Source: an uncultured Bacilli bacterium (GTDB lineage Bacteria > Bacillota_I > Bacilli_A > RF39 > UBA660). Taken from it: DNA of 8,137 nt. Position 1 is the stretch's first letter. Each line of letters opens with the position of its first letter. Below the pieces are notes generated by a model, which was not told the DNA's origin, ran no database searches, and saw nothing but the letters and a program-made list of their open reading frames with translations. The stretch is taken from positions 1 through 8,137 of the forward strand of contig CALVJI010000054.1 of the NCBI GenBank assembly GCA_944332105.1. The letters are read 5' to 3'. Below are positions 1 to 6,243 of the stretch, one piece after another. The translations under genes and the position numbers were made by a program.

Positions 1-182
1 TTATAGAATTAAATAGTTTTATCAATCTTATTGAATGTGATATAGAGGCTGTAAAAAATGCAATTATTTATAATTTTAGTAATGGATTAACTGAAGGTTT
101 TAATAATAAAACAAAGGTTATAAAAAGACAGATGTATGGTCGTTGTAATTTCGATTTACTCCGTCTTAAAATTTTAGCTTAA
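1..182 (+). CDS. ISL3-family transposase, C-terminal fragment (5' end outside window)
   Basis: An open frame enters from the left edge (first full codon at 3) and stops at TAA 180-182. The visible 59 residues contain SNGLTEGFNNKTKVIKRQMY followed by GRCNFDLLRLKIL, which is the hallmark C-terminus of ISL3-family DDE transposases: the catalytic Glu lies in the TEGFNN stretch and the YGR-x-x-F-x-x-L-R-x-K-I-L tail follows. The enzyme would cut and paste its own insertion sequence. Only the tail is visible, so whether the element is intact cannot be judged from here. The end of the frame shows no stop or frameshift and reaches the normal family terminus. Family assignment is secure from the motif; activity is unknown. 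Confidence 0.9.
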   Translation, partial: IELNSFINLIECDIEAVKNAIIYNFSNGLTEGFNNKTKVIKRQMYGRCNFDLLRLKILA

Positions 183-205
183 TTCAACTAACTTGGAGAA
201 GAACC
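1..205 (+). mobile_element. Right end of an ISL3-family insertion sequence
   Basis: The transposase tail is followed at once by a short non-coding stretch ending in acttggagaagaacc (191-205). Read on the opposite strand this begins GGTTCTTCTCCAAG, which resembles the GG-starting terminal inverted repeats of ISL3-type elements. I therefore place the element boundary near 205, and the next bases (206-213, aatcttta) would be one copy of the 8-bp target duplication. The left end lies outside the window, so neither the partner repeat nor the duplication could be compared. Confidence 0.65.
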
Positions 206-417
206 AATCTTTAATGATGTAAAACAGAATAGTATTTTTAGATTTTGAAATTTTTAACCTCATTTATATCGCCTAGTTTCTATAGCCATTATACAATACT
301 CCGCAATAGTACGCAAGTAGTAAAATGCAAAAAAACTAGATTTTATCTAGGATTGCGAGGAATTTTATTTCAAAACTGTCAAACTAGGGATTTATACTAT
401 GATTTACAATAGAAATG
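206..417. other. Non-coding stretch between the IS end and the surface-protein promoter
   Basis: No frame here has a plausible start with a ribosome-binding site. The only clear structure is a perfect inverted repeat ctagat-ttt-atctag at 336-350, preceded on the plus strand by seven A residues. Read on the minus strand this is a short hairpin followed by seven U, so it could be a weak minus-strand terminator, although no minus-strand gene runs into it. The region may include chromosomal sequence disturbed by the IS insertion. Confidence 0.5.
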
Positions 418-468
418 TTGAATGTTGAACAGATGTGTTGTATAATTATATAGACAATAGAAGTGTTG
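406..468 (+). repeat. Imperfect 15-bp direct repeat and TGTTG boxes flanking a promoter
   Basis: acaatagaaatgttg at 406-420 recurs with one mismatch as acaatagaagtgttg at 454-468, 48 bp apart. Further TGTTG words lie between them at 423-427 and 436-440. The copies bracket the -35 and -10 of the promoter for the 534 gene, a position where a regulator could bind cooperatively. That reading is inference; the repeats themselves are seen directly. Confidence 0.6.
418..446 (+). promoter_or_regulatory. Sigma-A-type promoter of the 656-aa surface-protein gene
   Basis: TTGAAT (418-423) and TATAAT (441-446) are separated by exactly 17 bp. Transcription would start near 452-454, leaving a leader of about 80 nt before the ATG at 534. 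The leader carries a strong ribosome-binding site, GAGGAG at 521-526, 7 nt from the start. The flanking TGTTG repeats suggest regulated expression. Confidence 0.7.
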
Positions 469-533
469 TAAAGAGAAAAAACTAGTTTAAAAAAGAGCAG
501 TTAAGGCCATATTAAATATAGAGGAGTGGAAGT

Positions 534-2504
534 ATGTCAAAAATTAAAGAGAATAAAAAAATAGCAATTCTAATTCTTTTTTTGTTTATTATTTTAACAA
601 TGACAATCAGCTATGCTTTATGGAGTATTTTTAAAGAGCAAGATACCGAGAATAAAATAACAAGTAGTTGTATTAGCATAGAATTAGAAAATGTCACAGA
701 AGAAATAAGTTTGTCTAATGCTATCCCATTAACCGATGAAGATGGCATGAATACAACCCCCTATACTTTTACCATAAAAAATACCTGTACAACATTTATA
801 AGTTATGATGTGATCTTTTTAGTAGATAGTGAAAGTACATTAGGTACTCAATATGTCGATGCTGTACTAGACAGAAATGTCATCAAAACATTAGATCAAT
901 ATGAAAGTAGAGAAATAGATAATCAAACAGGATATATCTTACAAAGTGGAAATCTTTCTAGGGAAGATGAAATCACCTATAATTTAAGAATGTGGTTAGA
1001 TGAAGAAGTAACCGTGAGTGATCCAGTATTTAATACAAGTTTAAAAGGAAAAATCAGAATAGAAGCAAAAATAACAAACTATAGTCCAATAGACCAAGGA
1101 TTTAATAAACTTGCTGATGCAATGTTAGTAAATGAATATCAATCCTCAACAGTAGAAGCAGCCAAACAGCAAATCGAAGCAAAACAAGCCCCAGATTTTA
1201 GTGAGACTGCACCTATTATTGTATGGGCAGAGAGTCAATCAAATATAAATCGTACGGCATCATATACTATGCCAGATCCAGCAGATGTTGGAAGTGGAAA
1301 AGACTATGCTATTAATTTAACAGAAAGTAATGTATATGTAGGATTGGCAACGAGTTACCGATTTGATTCAGAAACAGGCTTGTATTATTTAAATGATTTT
1401 GTTTATCAAGAACCAAGTACAATAGATTTTAATAATAAAAATTATTATATATGTAGTGCTGGGTCAAGAGTAAATTCTTCGTCAGAAACAGGGCCTTATT
1501 TAGAAACTTATAATACCGAATCTTGTACAACTATGTATAAGGTAGTTGGATATACAAGCTTCCAGGCAACTCAAATTCAGAGTACCTATCCAGGAATAAG
1601 TTATACTTTCCAATTAGGAGCAGAATTTACTGCAACAGAACAAGAAAGTGATTCTTCGGATAAAGGACTATATATGATAGAAGATGATTATGGCAAAAGT
1701 TATTACTATCGTGGCAATGTGAATAATAATTATGTGTATTTTGCTGGCTTTTATTGGCGAATAATCCGCCAGAACGGTGATGGCTCTATACGGCTTTTAT
1801 ATGCAGGAACCTCATCTAATGCCACAGGAACAGGCTTGCAAATAGGAACTAGTGTTTTTAACAGTCAACGAAATAGTCCAGCTTACGTTGGCTATATGTA
1901 TGGCAATACGATTAATGAAAGCTATGAACAAAATATAGCAAACGAAGTAGAAAGTACAATAAAAACAAGATTGGATAGTTGGTATAAAGAAAACATTTTT
2001 GATAAAAACTTGAGCGATTACATCGCTGACTCAGGATTCTGTAATGATCGCAGTCTTTATAGCGGCGATGGAGTGAGTGTAAATAGCCCTACAAACTATT
2101 CAGCTGCAAATAGAAGAAGTATACGAGCACCGATCCTTACTTGTCCAAATGCAAATAATGATTTATTCACGGTAGATAATATAAACGGAAATCAAGCATT
2201 AACTTATCCAATAGGACTTATTACTTTGGATGAGCTTATGTTTGCAGGAATGGGTTCCTCTCAAATAAATACATTATCCTATATATTCTCTGGGGCTCGA
2301 TATTGGACAATGACCCCAGCAATGTATAACACTAATTATTCTAGCGGACTTGTATATTCTATTGGAGGAGATGGACGTATTTATAATCACACAACGTCTA
2401 CAAAGAATAATGGTATCAGACCTGTCATAAATCTTGCTTCTACTGTAGAAATAGAATCGGGAATTGGCACGGCAAACGATCCTTATGTATTATCAGTGAA
2501 ATAA
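534..2504 (+). CDS. Membrane-anchored or secreted surface protein with C-terminal lectin/FGE-like module
   Basis: 656 residues. A basic N-terminus (MSKIKENKK) precedes a hydrophobic segment at about 9-31, giving a signal or anchor sequence with the bulk outside the cell. Residues 45-185 are beta-rich, with SNAIPLTDEDGMNTTPYTFT and IKNTC, a pattern seen in TasA/camelysin-like sandwich domains of uncultured Firmicutes. Residues 190-370 are an unassigned linker region containing an NYYIC...ESC pair. Residues about 379-656 form a module with YYRGN, YVYFAGFYWRII, IADSGFCND, GLITLDELMFAG, ARYWTMTP, GIRPVINLAS and GIGTANDPYVL, resembling formylglycine-enzyme/C-type-lectin-fold surface modules. Cys 46/85, 307/331 and 503/537 occur as three likely disulfide pairs, fitting an extracellular location. 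There is no LPXTG sorting motif. The exact ligand or role is unknown; adhesion or glycan binding is a guess. Confidence 0.8.
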   Translation: MSKIKENKKIAILILFLFIILTMTISYALWSIFKEQDTENKITSSCISIELENVTEEISLSNAIPLTDEDGMNTTPYTFTIKNTCTTFISYDVIFLVDSESTLGTQYVDAVLDRNVIKTLDQYESREIDNQTGYILQSGNLSREDEITYNLRMWLDEEVTVSDPVFNTSLKGKIRIEAKITNYSPIDQGFNKLADAMLVNEYQSSTVEAAKQQIEAKQAPDFSETAPIIVWAESQSNINRTASYTMPDPADVGSGKDYAINLTESNVYVGLATSYRFDSETGLYYLNDFVYQEPSTIDFNNKNYYICSAGSRVNSSSETGPYLETYNTESCTTMYKVVGYTSFQATQIQSTYPGISYTFQLGAEFTATEQESDSSDKGLYMIEDDYGKSYYYRGNVNNNYVYFAGFYWRIIRQNGDGSIRLLYAGTSSNATGTGLQIGTSVFNSQRNSPAYVGYMYGNTINESYEQNIANEVESTIKTRLDSWYKENIFDKNLSDYIADSGFCNDRSLYSGDGVSVNSPTNYSAANRRSIRAPILTCPNANNDLFTVDNINGNQALTYPIGLITLDELMFAGMGSSQINTLSYIFSGARYWTMTPAMYNTNYSSGLVYSIGGDGRIYNHTTSTKNNGIRPVINLASTVEIESGIGTANDPYVLSVK

Positions 2505-2617
2505 TGTTATCAGGGATTTTTGATAATATGTGTCTCTCAGTCGAATAAAATTATCGGTCGTAAATTGAAGATCTGGCTTAATTGCTAGACTTTTTTTATT
2601 TTTATGACTGATAACAT
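2504..2617. repeat. 10-bp inverted repeats bracketing a terminator
   Basis: atgttatcag at 2504-2513 is the exact reverse complement of ctgataacat at 2608-2617. The left copy also forms a local hairpin, ttatca (2507-2512) with tgataa (2521-2526). The pair encloses the terminator hairpin at 2572-2601. It may be a long-range RNA stem or the remnant of a small mobile element; nothing else supports either reading. Confidence 0.4.
2572..2601 (+). terminator. Rho-independent terminator after the 656-aa gene
   Basis: tctggc (2572-2577) pairs with gctaga (2584-2589), with one G-U wobble and a 6-nt loop. One C then precedes seven T (2591-2597) and a further T-rich run. It lies about 70 bp past the stop codon and separates the two surface-protein genes into different transcripts. 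Confidence 0.6.
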
Positions 2618-2692
2618 CTAAAAAGATGATTAACTAAGCTAGTTTATAGTTATAAGTCATTAAATCTAGCTATGAATAATCATATTTTTATA

Positions 2693-2721
2693 TTGACGAT
2701 AAATATAAAAAAAAGTAAAAT
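2693..2721 (+). promoter_or_regulatory. Sigma-A-type promoter of the 383-aa surface-protein gene
   Basis: TTGACG (2693-2698) and TAAAAT (2716-2721) are 17 bp apart. Predicted initiation near 2728 gives a leader of roughly 25 nt to the ATG at 2753. Together with the upstream terminator it makes this gene an independent unit. Confidence 0.65.
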
Positions 2722-2738
2722 AAAAATGAAAGCATATT

Positions 2739-2744
2739 AGGTGA
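2739..2744 (+). promoter_or_regulatory. Ribosome-binding site that decides the start at 2753
   Basis: AGGTGA lies 8 nt before the ATG at 2753. A GTG at 2741 is in the same frame but falls inside this Shine-Dalgarno sequence and has none of its own, so the start at 2753 is preferred. Confidence 0.75.
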
Positions 2745-2752
2745 TAGAATAT

Positions 2753-3904
2753 ATGAAATTAGAAAAATATCGTGAAAAAAGATTTAGAAAAAAAGCTATT
2801 ATTATCTTTACTATAATTTGCATTTTATTAATAGCTGGCGTATTCTTTTACACTTCTTTTGCTTCGTTTGAAAACAAAGCTACATATAATATAATCGAAG
2901 GAACAATTCAACCATTACCTGATTTATCTTTTAATTTTTACCGTAATGGAGTAATATCTTCAACTATGCCGAGTAAAGCCGAAGGATATACATTTTCTTC
3001 GTTTTCATGCACACCTAGTGACGCAACAGTGGAATTTAATGAAGAAGAATGGAGTGTTAAAGTACTTAACATGACAGGAGCTACTAAATGTAATTTGTAT
3101 TTTACAACCACTCAAGCATCCTTTGCCGAAACGTTGTTACAAAATGGCGAAACTGATGAACTAAAATTTGATAATACAATTGATAATAATTTGCGTTATA
3201 TTGGGGCTAATCCAAATAATTATGTAACCTTCAACAATGAGCTATGGCGAATCATAGGCGTGATGAACAATATTGACGACGGTGAAGGCAATAAAGAAAG
3301 CAAATTGAAGATTATTAAAGCTGAACCATATGCTTTAAATGTTGCATGGGATGAAGAAGATGAAAATAACTGGGCCACTTCAAATTTACAAGAAGAGTTG
3401 AATACGACTTATTACAATTCCATAGCGGTTCCTTATCAAGAAATGATTAGTACATCTCTTTGGAATATAGGACAAACAGATGTTTATGAAAATCTCACTA
3501 CTTTAGAATTTTATGAAAGTGAAAGAAAAGCAAATAATAATACCGAACGCCCAGACACTTGGAAAGGAAAAATTGCTATTTCTTATATTAGCGATGCAGG
3601 CTTTGCAACAAATGGCAAGGAATTAAGTAGAGAAAGTTGTTTAGAAAATAGTTTAACAAATTGGAATGAATATAGCGATTGTTTTGAAAATGCTTGGTTG
3701 TTTTTTGAAAATACATATTGGGCTCTAACGACATATAGCGGTAATACTTACTATGCTTTTAGAATAAGTAATAGTGGTCGAGCGTACATTCGTCATGCTA
3801 ATAATGCCGAAAATGCAGTATATCCTACAGTTTATTTAAATGCGGACGTAAAAATATCTAGTGGCAATGGTTCGTTAGATGAACCGTTTGAGTTAACTAA
3901 TTAA
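2753..3904 (+). CDS. Second surface protein, TasA-like N-terminal region and related C-terminal module
   Basis: 383 residues from the ATG supported by AGGTGA. The basic N-terminus (KLEKYREKRFRKK) leads into a membrane segment at about 14-33. The following SFASFENKATYNIIEGTI recalls the post-signal region of SipW-processed TasA/camelysin proteins (AF-x-D ... AT-x-x-x-GT). Residues about 60-118 form a small beta domain with the pattern MPSKAEGYTFSSFSC ... W ... KCNLYF (Cys 86/113). Residues about 146-383 share a module with the gene at 534: LRYIGANPNNYVTFNNELWR against YYRGNVNNNYVYFAGFYWR, SDAGF against ADSGF, NTYWALT against ARYWTMT, and ISSGNGSLDEPFEL against IESGIGTANDPYVL. Cys 296/310 form another likely pair. 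It is probably displayed on the cell surface. Ligand unknown. No sorting motif and no SipW-type peptidase gene are present in the window. Confidence 0.78.
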   Translation: MKLEKYREKRFRKKAIIIFTIICILLIAGVFFYTSFASFENKATYNIIEGTIQPLPDLSFNFYRNGVISSTMPSKAEGYTFSSFSCTPSDATVEFNEEEWSVKVLNMTGATKCNLYFTTTQASFAETLLQNGETDELKFDNTIDNNLRYIGANPNNYVTFNNELWRIIGVMNNIDDGEGNKESKLKIIKAEPYALNVAWDEEDENNWATSNLQEELNTTYYNSIAVPYQEMISTSLWNIGQTDVYENLTTLEFYESERKANNNTERPDTWKGKIAISYISDAGFATNGKELSRESCLENSLTNWNEYSDCFENAWLFFENTYWALTTYSGNTYYAFRISNSGRAYIRHANNAENAVYPTVYLNADVKISSGNGSLDEPFELTN

Positions 3905-3953
3905 AAAAGAATTTATGGAAGAAGTGAATGAACTAAATCCATAAATTCTTTTT
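3904..3953. terminator. Bidirectional terminator overlapping the 3' end of the mutase gene
   Basis: aaaaagaatttatgg (3904-3918) is a perfect 15-bp inverted repeat of ccataaattcttttt (3939-3953), with a 20-nt loop. On the plus strand the stem runs into TTTTTGTTTTT, ending the 383-aa gene. On the minus strand the stem runs into a run of six U across 3908-3903, ending the mutase gene. The whole 3939-3953 arm and the loop lie within mutase codons, and the other arm covers its stop codon (3913-3915), so one sequence serves coding and both terminators. Confidence 0.85.
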
Positions 3954-5271
3954 GTTTTTCTTCTAATTCTTGTTCTGTTGTTGCTTCAAATCGTAAAGTC
4001 AAATTTGGTCCTGTATTACTTGCTCTTACTAAAACCCAACTAGTTGGAAAATTGATTCGTACCCCATCAATATCTAAAAAACTGTATCCTTTTTCTTCTA
4101 CATATTTTTGGACCTGTGAAACTACTTGGAATTTGATATCGTTAGCACAAGGCACTTTAATTTCTGGTGTAGATATATAAGGAGTTACACCATCTAATAA
4201 TTGACTAAAACTTTTATCGGTATTAGATAATATTTCAATAAATCGTAATCCCGCATAAATCGCACTGCAAATTTCTGGTCCACGATCATTAAAGAAAATA
4301 TGACCGGATAACTCGCCCCCTAATGGAATATTATTTTCTTTGGTATTCGCTTCAGTAAAGCTTGTACCTGTTCGACTCATATAAACCGTGCCACCTAATT
4401 TTTCAATTTCATCCGTTAAACTTTTTGAGCATTTAACATCACACAAAAAAGTCTTGTTTTGAACCTTATTAATGAGATCTCGAACCGCGACAATGAGATA
4501 TTGATCAGCCATTACAAACTTACCATTTTCATCAATAATGCCTAAACGATCGCCATCACCATCAAAAGCGATTCCAATGTCTGCTTTTCTTTTTAAAACT
4601 TCTTCTTTTAACATTTGCATGTTTTCGAAAACTGCAGGATCTGGATGGTGATTAGGAAATGTCCCATCGCTTATGTCACATATATAAAAAGCTTCAATAT
4701 TCGAAAATAAAGCCACAGCATCTTTAATAATGGTCGAAGTAACACCATTTCCTGGATCAAAAACAACTCGTATTTTTTTAGGCCCCATCGCAATGTTATC
4801 TTGTAAATATGCTAAATAATCCTCACGAATACTTCTTTCTTCCATCATGCCTTCGCCGTCTAAAAAATGTTCCTGTAAAGTAAAATTTTTAAATTCTTCA
4901 ATCATCGAACCTCGCGCATTTGCAAGCTCATCAAAGGAAAATTTAAATCCGTTATCGTCCTTAGGATTATGACTAGCAGTAACCATGATGCCATAAGTGT
5001 GATTTAAATGCCTAGAATAATAATGCATTGGCGTAGTAATCTCGCCATAATCAATCACATTAATTCCCGAATCAATTAGTCCTTTTTTTAAAGCACTAAC
5101 CAAACTTAAAGAAGATAAACGATTATCTCTTCCTACAACACATTTATTTTTATCTAAAAAAAGTTTTAAATAACTTCCATAACTTTTTCCTATTTTATAA
5201 GCCATATTCTCATTGATTTCTTCTGGGTATTTTCCCCGGATATCATAAGCTTTAAAAACGGAAGTATCCAT
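3913..5271 (-). CDS. manB: Phosphomannomutase/phosphoglucomutase
   Basis: 452 residues, the normal length for the alpha-D-phosphohexomutase family (AlgC/ManB type). It interconverts hexose 6-phosphate and 1-phosphate in the cytoplasm, feeding GDP-mannose or UDP-glucose synthesis for surface glycans. All four active-site loops are present: the phosphoserine loop TASHNP at 98-103 (Ser100), the Mg-binding loop DGDGDR at 237-242, the sugar-specificity loop GGELSGH at 318-324, and the phosphate-binding loop RASNTGPNLTLR at 416-427. The N-terminus FKAYDIRGKYPEEI is typical. GGE-[LM]-SGH fits dual mannose/glucose enzymes rather than glucosamine mutase, but which substrate dominates cannot be read from sequence; pgm or algC would be equally fair symbols. 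The start is supported by AGAGAGG on the minus strand (5288-5282), about 10 nt away. It is monocistronic and convergent with the 383-aa gene. Confidence 0.93.
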   Translation of the reverse strand: MDTSVFKAYDIRGKYPEEINENMAYKIGKSYGSYLKLFLDKNKCVVGRDNRLSSLSLVSALKKGLIDSGINVIDYGEITTPMHYYSRHLNHTYGIMVTASHNPKDDNGFKFSFDELANARGSMIEEFKNFTLQEHFLDGEGMMEERSIREDYLAYLQDNIAMGPKKIRVVFDPGNGVTSTIIKDAVALFSNIEAFYICDISDGTFPNHHPDPAVFENMQMLKEEVLKRKADIGIAFDGDGDRLGIIDENGKFVMADQYLIVAVRDLINKVQNKTFLCDVKCSKSLTDEIEKLGGTVYMSRTGTSFTEANTKENNIPLGGELSGHIFFNDRGPEICSAIYAGLRFIEILSNTDKSFSQLLDGVTPYISTPEIKVPCANDIKFQVVSQVQKYVEEKGYSFLDIDGVRINFPTSWVLVRASNTGPNLTLRFEATTEQELEEKQKEFMDLVHSLLP

Positions 5272-5299
5272 ATGTAATCAACCTCTCTTTATTGTATTC

Positions 5300-5328
5300 A
5301 TTTTATCAAAAACTTAGCACAAAGTCTA
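5300..5328 (-). promoter_or_regulatory. Possible promoter of the mutase gene
   Basis: On the minus strand TAGACT (5328-5323) and TAAAAT (5305-5300) are 17 bp apart, followed by the ribosome-binding site and the ATG at 5271. The -35 matches the consensus at only four of six positions, so this is tentative. Confidence 0.4.
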
Positions 5329-5333
5329 GGAAA

Positions 5334-5374
5334 TTGACGGCATCTTCTGTCAAGATTTCTCCTTTTAATTGACA
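5334..5374. promoter_or_regulatory. TTGAC-type repeats in the divergent intergenic region
   Basis: TTGACG (5334-5339) and TGTCAA (5348-5353) form an inverted pair with an 8-nt spacer, and another TTGACA lies at 5369-5374. The last is a perfect -35 hexamer facing the 5419 gene, but the -10 at the right spacing (TAACCT, 5392-5397) is poor. It could be a shared operator between divergent genes or a chance cluster. Confidence 0.35.
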
Positions 5375-5418
5375 AAGATAAAAAAATTCAGTAACCTTAA
5401 AATAAAGAGGGATAAAAA

Positions 5419-6009
5419 ATGGAAAAACAAATAGATTTATATGTTCCTGCTCGTGAAGCTCGAGAAAAAGCCTTGGCAAATTCGCAAAAAAGCCATGTTA
5501 TTGAAAGGCGTTCAACATCTTCTAGAAAAAATATCTGGCCAACAGTAAAAAAGTTTTTAACGATCAGTGGTTTAATTACCGCGGTTGGTGTCGGATATCA
5601 GATTGGCGCCTCTAAAACAGAAGAGGATTTACTACATACGCCATATATCGAAGATGCTAGACGCATTTTGCAAGATAGTTCTGAAAGAACAAGTGATAAT
5701 CAAAATTTCTTTTATCATACAGACTTAATTGCTAAAAACATTGAAGAAACCATTCAAAGAAGACAAGAACTTCAATTACCTGCTGATCCTTCAGAACTAT
5801 TAATTCAAATTTATGAAAATGGGCAAAATATGGAAGAAAATATGCCTGGTGTCTTTGCTTTTTTAAGTGATGATTTAGATTTAGGCGCGACCACCATGGA
5901 AGACTATGCTGCGAAAAATGGATATCAATCGATTGATGAATTTATTGAGGCAACTTTAAGTAAATCTTTTGCTTACGACGAATATCAAAAAGGAGCAATG
6001 AAACGATGA
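5419..6009 (+). CDS. Uncharacterised single-pass membrane protein
   Basis: 196 residues; I do not recognise the family. A charged N-terminal part (1-44, rich in Arg/Lys/Ser) precedes one hydrophobic segment at about 45-64 (VKKFLTISGLITAVGVGYQI). After it comes an acidic, mostly helical C-terminal region. That region includes RRILQDSSER at about 81-90, ETIQRRQELQLPADPSELL at about 110-128 and a final EDYAAKNGYQSIDEFIEATL. By the positive-inside rule the N-terminus would be cytoplasmic and the C-terminal domain outside. Translation starts 7 nt after AGAGGG (5406-5411). It overlaps the next gene by four bases, so the two are cotranscribed and probably translationally coupled. There are no cysteines and no enzymatic motifs. 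The neighbouring SpoVID-like unit offers only a weak hint of a cell-envelope role. Confidence 0.75.
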   Translation: MEKQIDLYVPAREAREKALANSQKSHVIERRSTSSRKNIWPTVKKFLTISGLITAVGVGYQIGASKTEEDLLHTPYIEDARRILQDSSERTSDNQNFFYHTDLIAKNIEETIQRRQELQLPADPSELLIQIYENGQNMEENMPGVFAFLSDDLDLGATTMEDYAAKNGYQSIDEFIEATLSKSFAYDEYQKGAMKR

Positions 6010-6230
6010 ATGAACAAGTAAGTATTTTTGTCATCGATAATAAAGAATATATGGTATTATCTAAACTGACAAAAAAAGAACGAACATATATCTTGTTACT
6101 TAACCAAGAAGATCCGAATGATTTTCTCATTCAAGAAGTAAAAAATAACGAACTCCAAGCCATCAGTGCGAGTGAGTTTGATGAACTATTTGGAGAATTT
6201 CAAAGAAGCTTAGGAAAACAATCCATTTAA
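6006..6230 (+). CDS. Small DUF1292-like protein
   Basis: 74 residues, predicted cytoplasmic with no membrane segment. The order of a short beta-strand IFVIDNKEYMVLSKL, then ERTYILLLNQEDP, then FLIQEVKNNELQAI and a C-terminal helix SEFDELFGEFQRSL matches the fold pattern of DUF1292/YrzB-like proteins, whose function is not known. The assignment is by pattern only. Its ATG shares ATGA with the stop of the upstream gene (6006-6009), and AAAGGAG at 5989-5995, inside the upstream gene, supplies a ribosome-binding site 10 nt away. The stop codon TAA is part of the downstream terminator stem, so the end of the operon is precisely defined. Confidence 0.7.
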   Translation: MNEQVSIFVIDNKEYMVLSKLTKKERTYILLLNQEDPNDFLIQEVKNNELQAISASEFDELFGEFQRSLGKQSI

Positions 6231-6243
6231 GCTTCTTTTTTTT
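6202..6243 (+). terminator. Strong intrinsic terminator containing a stop codon
   Basis: aaagaagctta (6202-6212) is a perfect 11-bp inverted repeat of taagcttcttt (6228-6238), with a 15-nt loop, followed by an uninterrupted run of eight T (6236-6243). The left arm and loop are coding sequence of the 74-aa protein and the right arm begins with its TAA stop. It ends the 5419-6230 operon. Confidence 0.88.

Noticed and set aside
331..350. Hairpin with A/U tract suggesting a minus-strand terminator
   Set aside because: The stem is only six AT-rich pairs and no minus-strand gene leads into it, so it is noted in the intergenic entry and not called.
2637..2671. Inverted agctag ... ctagct words before the second surface gene
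   Set aside because: Six-base palindromic words in AT-rich DNA are expected by chance and the spacing fits no known RNA or operator.
3913..5271. Mutase as phosphoglucosamine mutase (GlmM)
   Set aside because: GlmM has a different serine loop context (SASHNP-type) and a GGE-x-SGH-type loop in its own setting; TASHNP with the overall AlgC/ManB-like N-terminus FKAYDIRGKYPEEI fits PMM/PGM better.
5942..6130. Minus-strand open frame of 62 codons
   Set aside because: It lies opposite the end of the 196-aa gene and most of the 74-aa gene, which have good ribosome-binding sites and a coupled start. It is best explained as a shadow frame.
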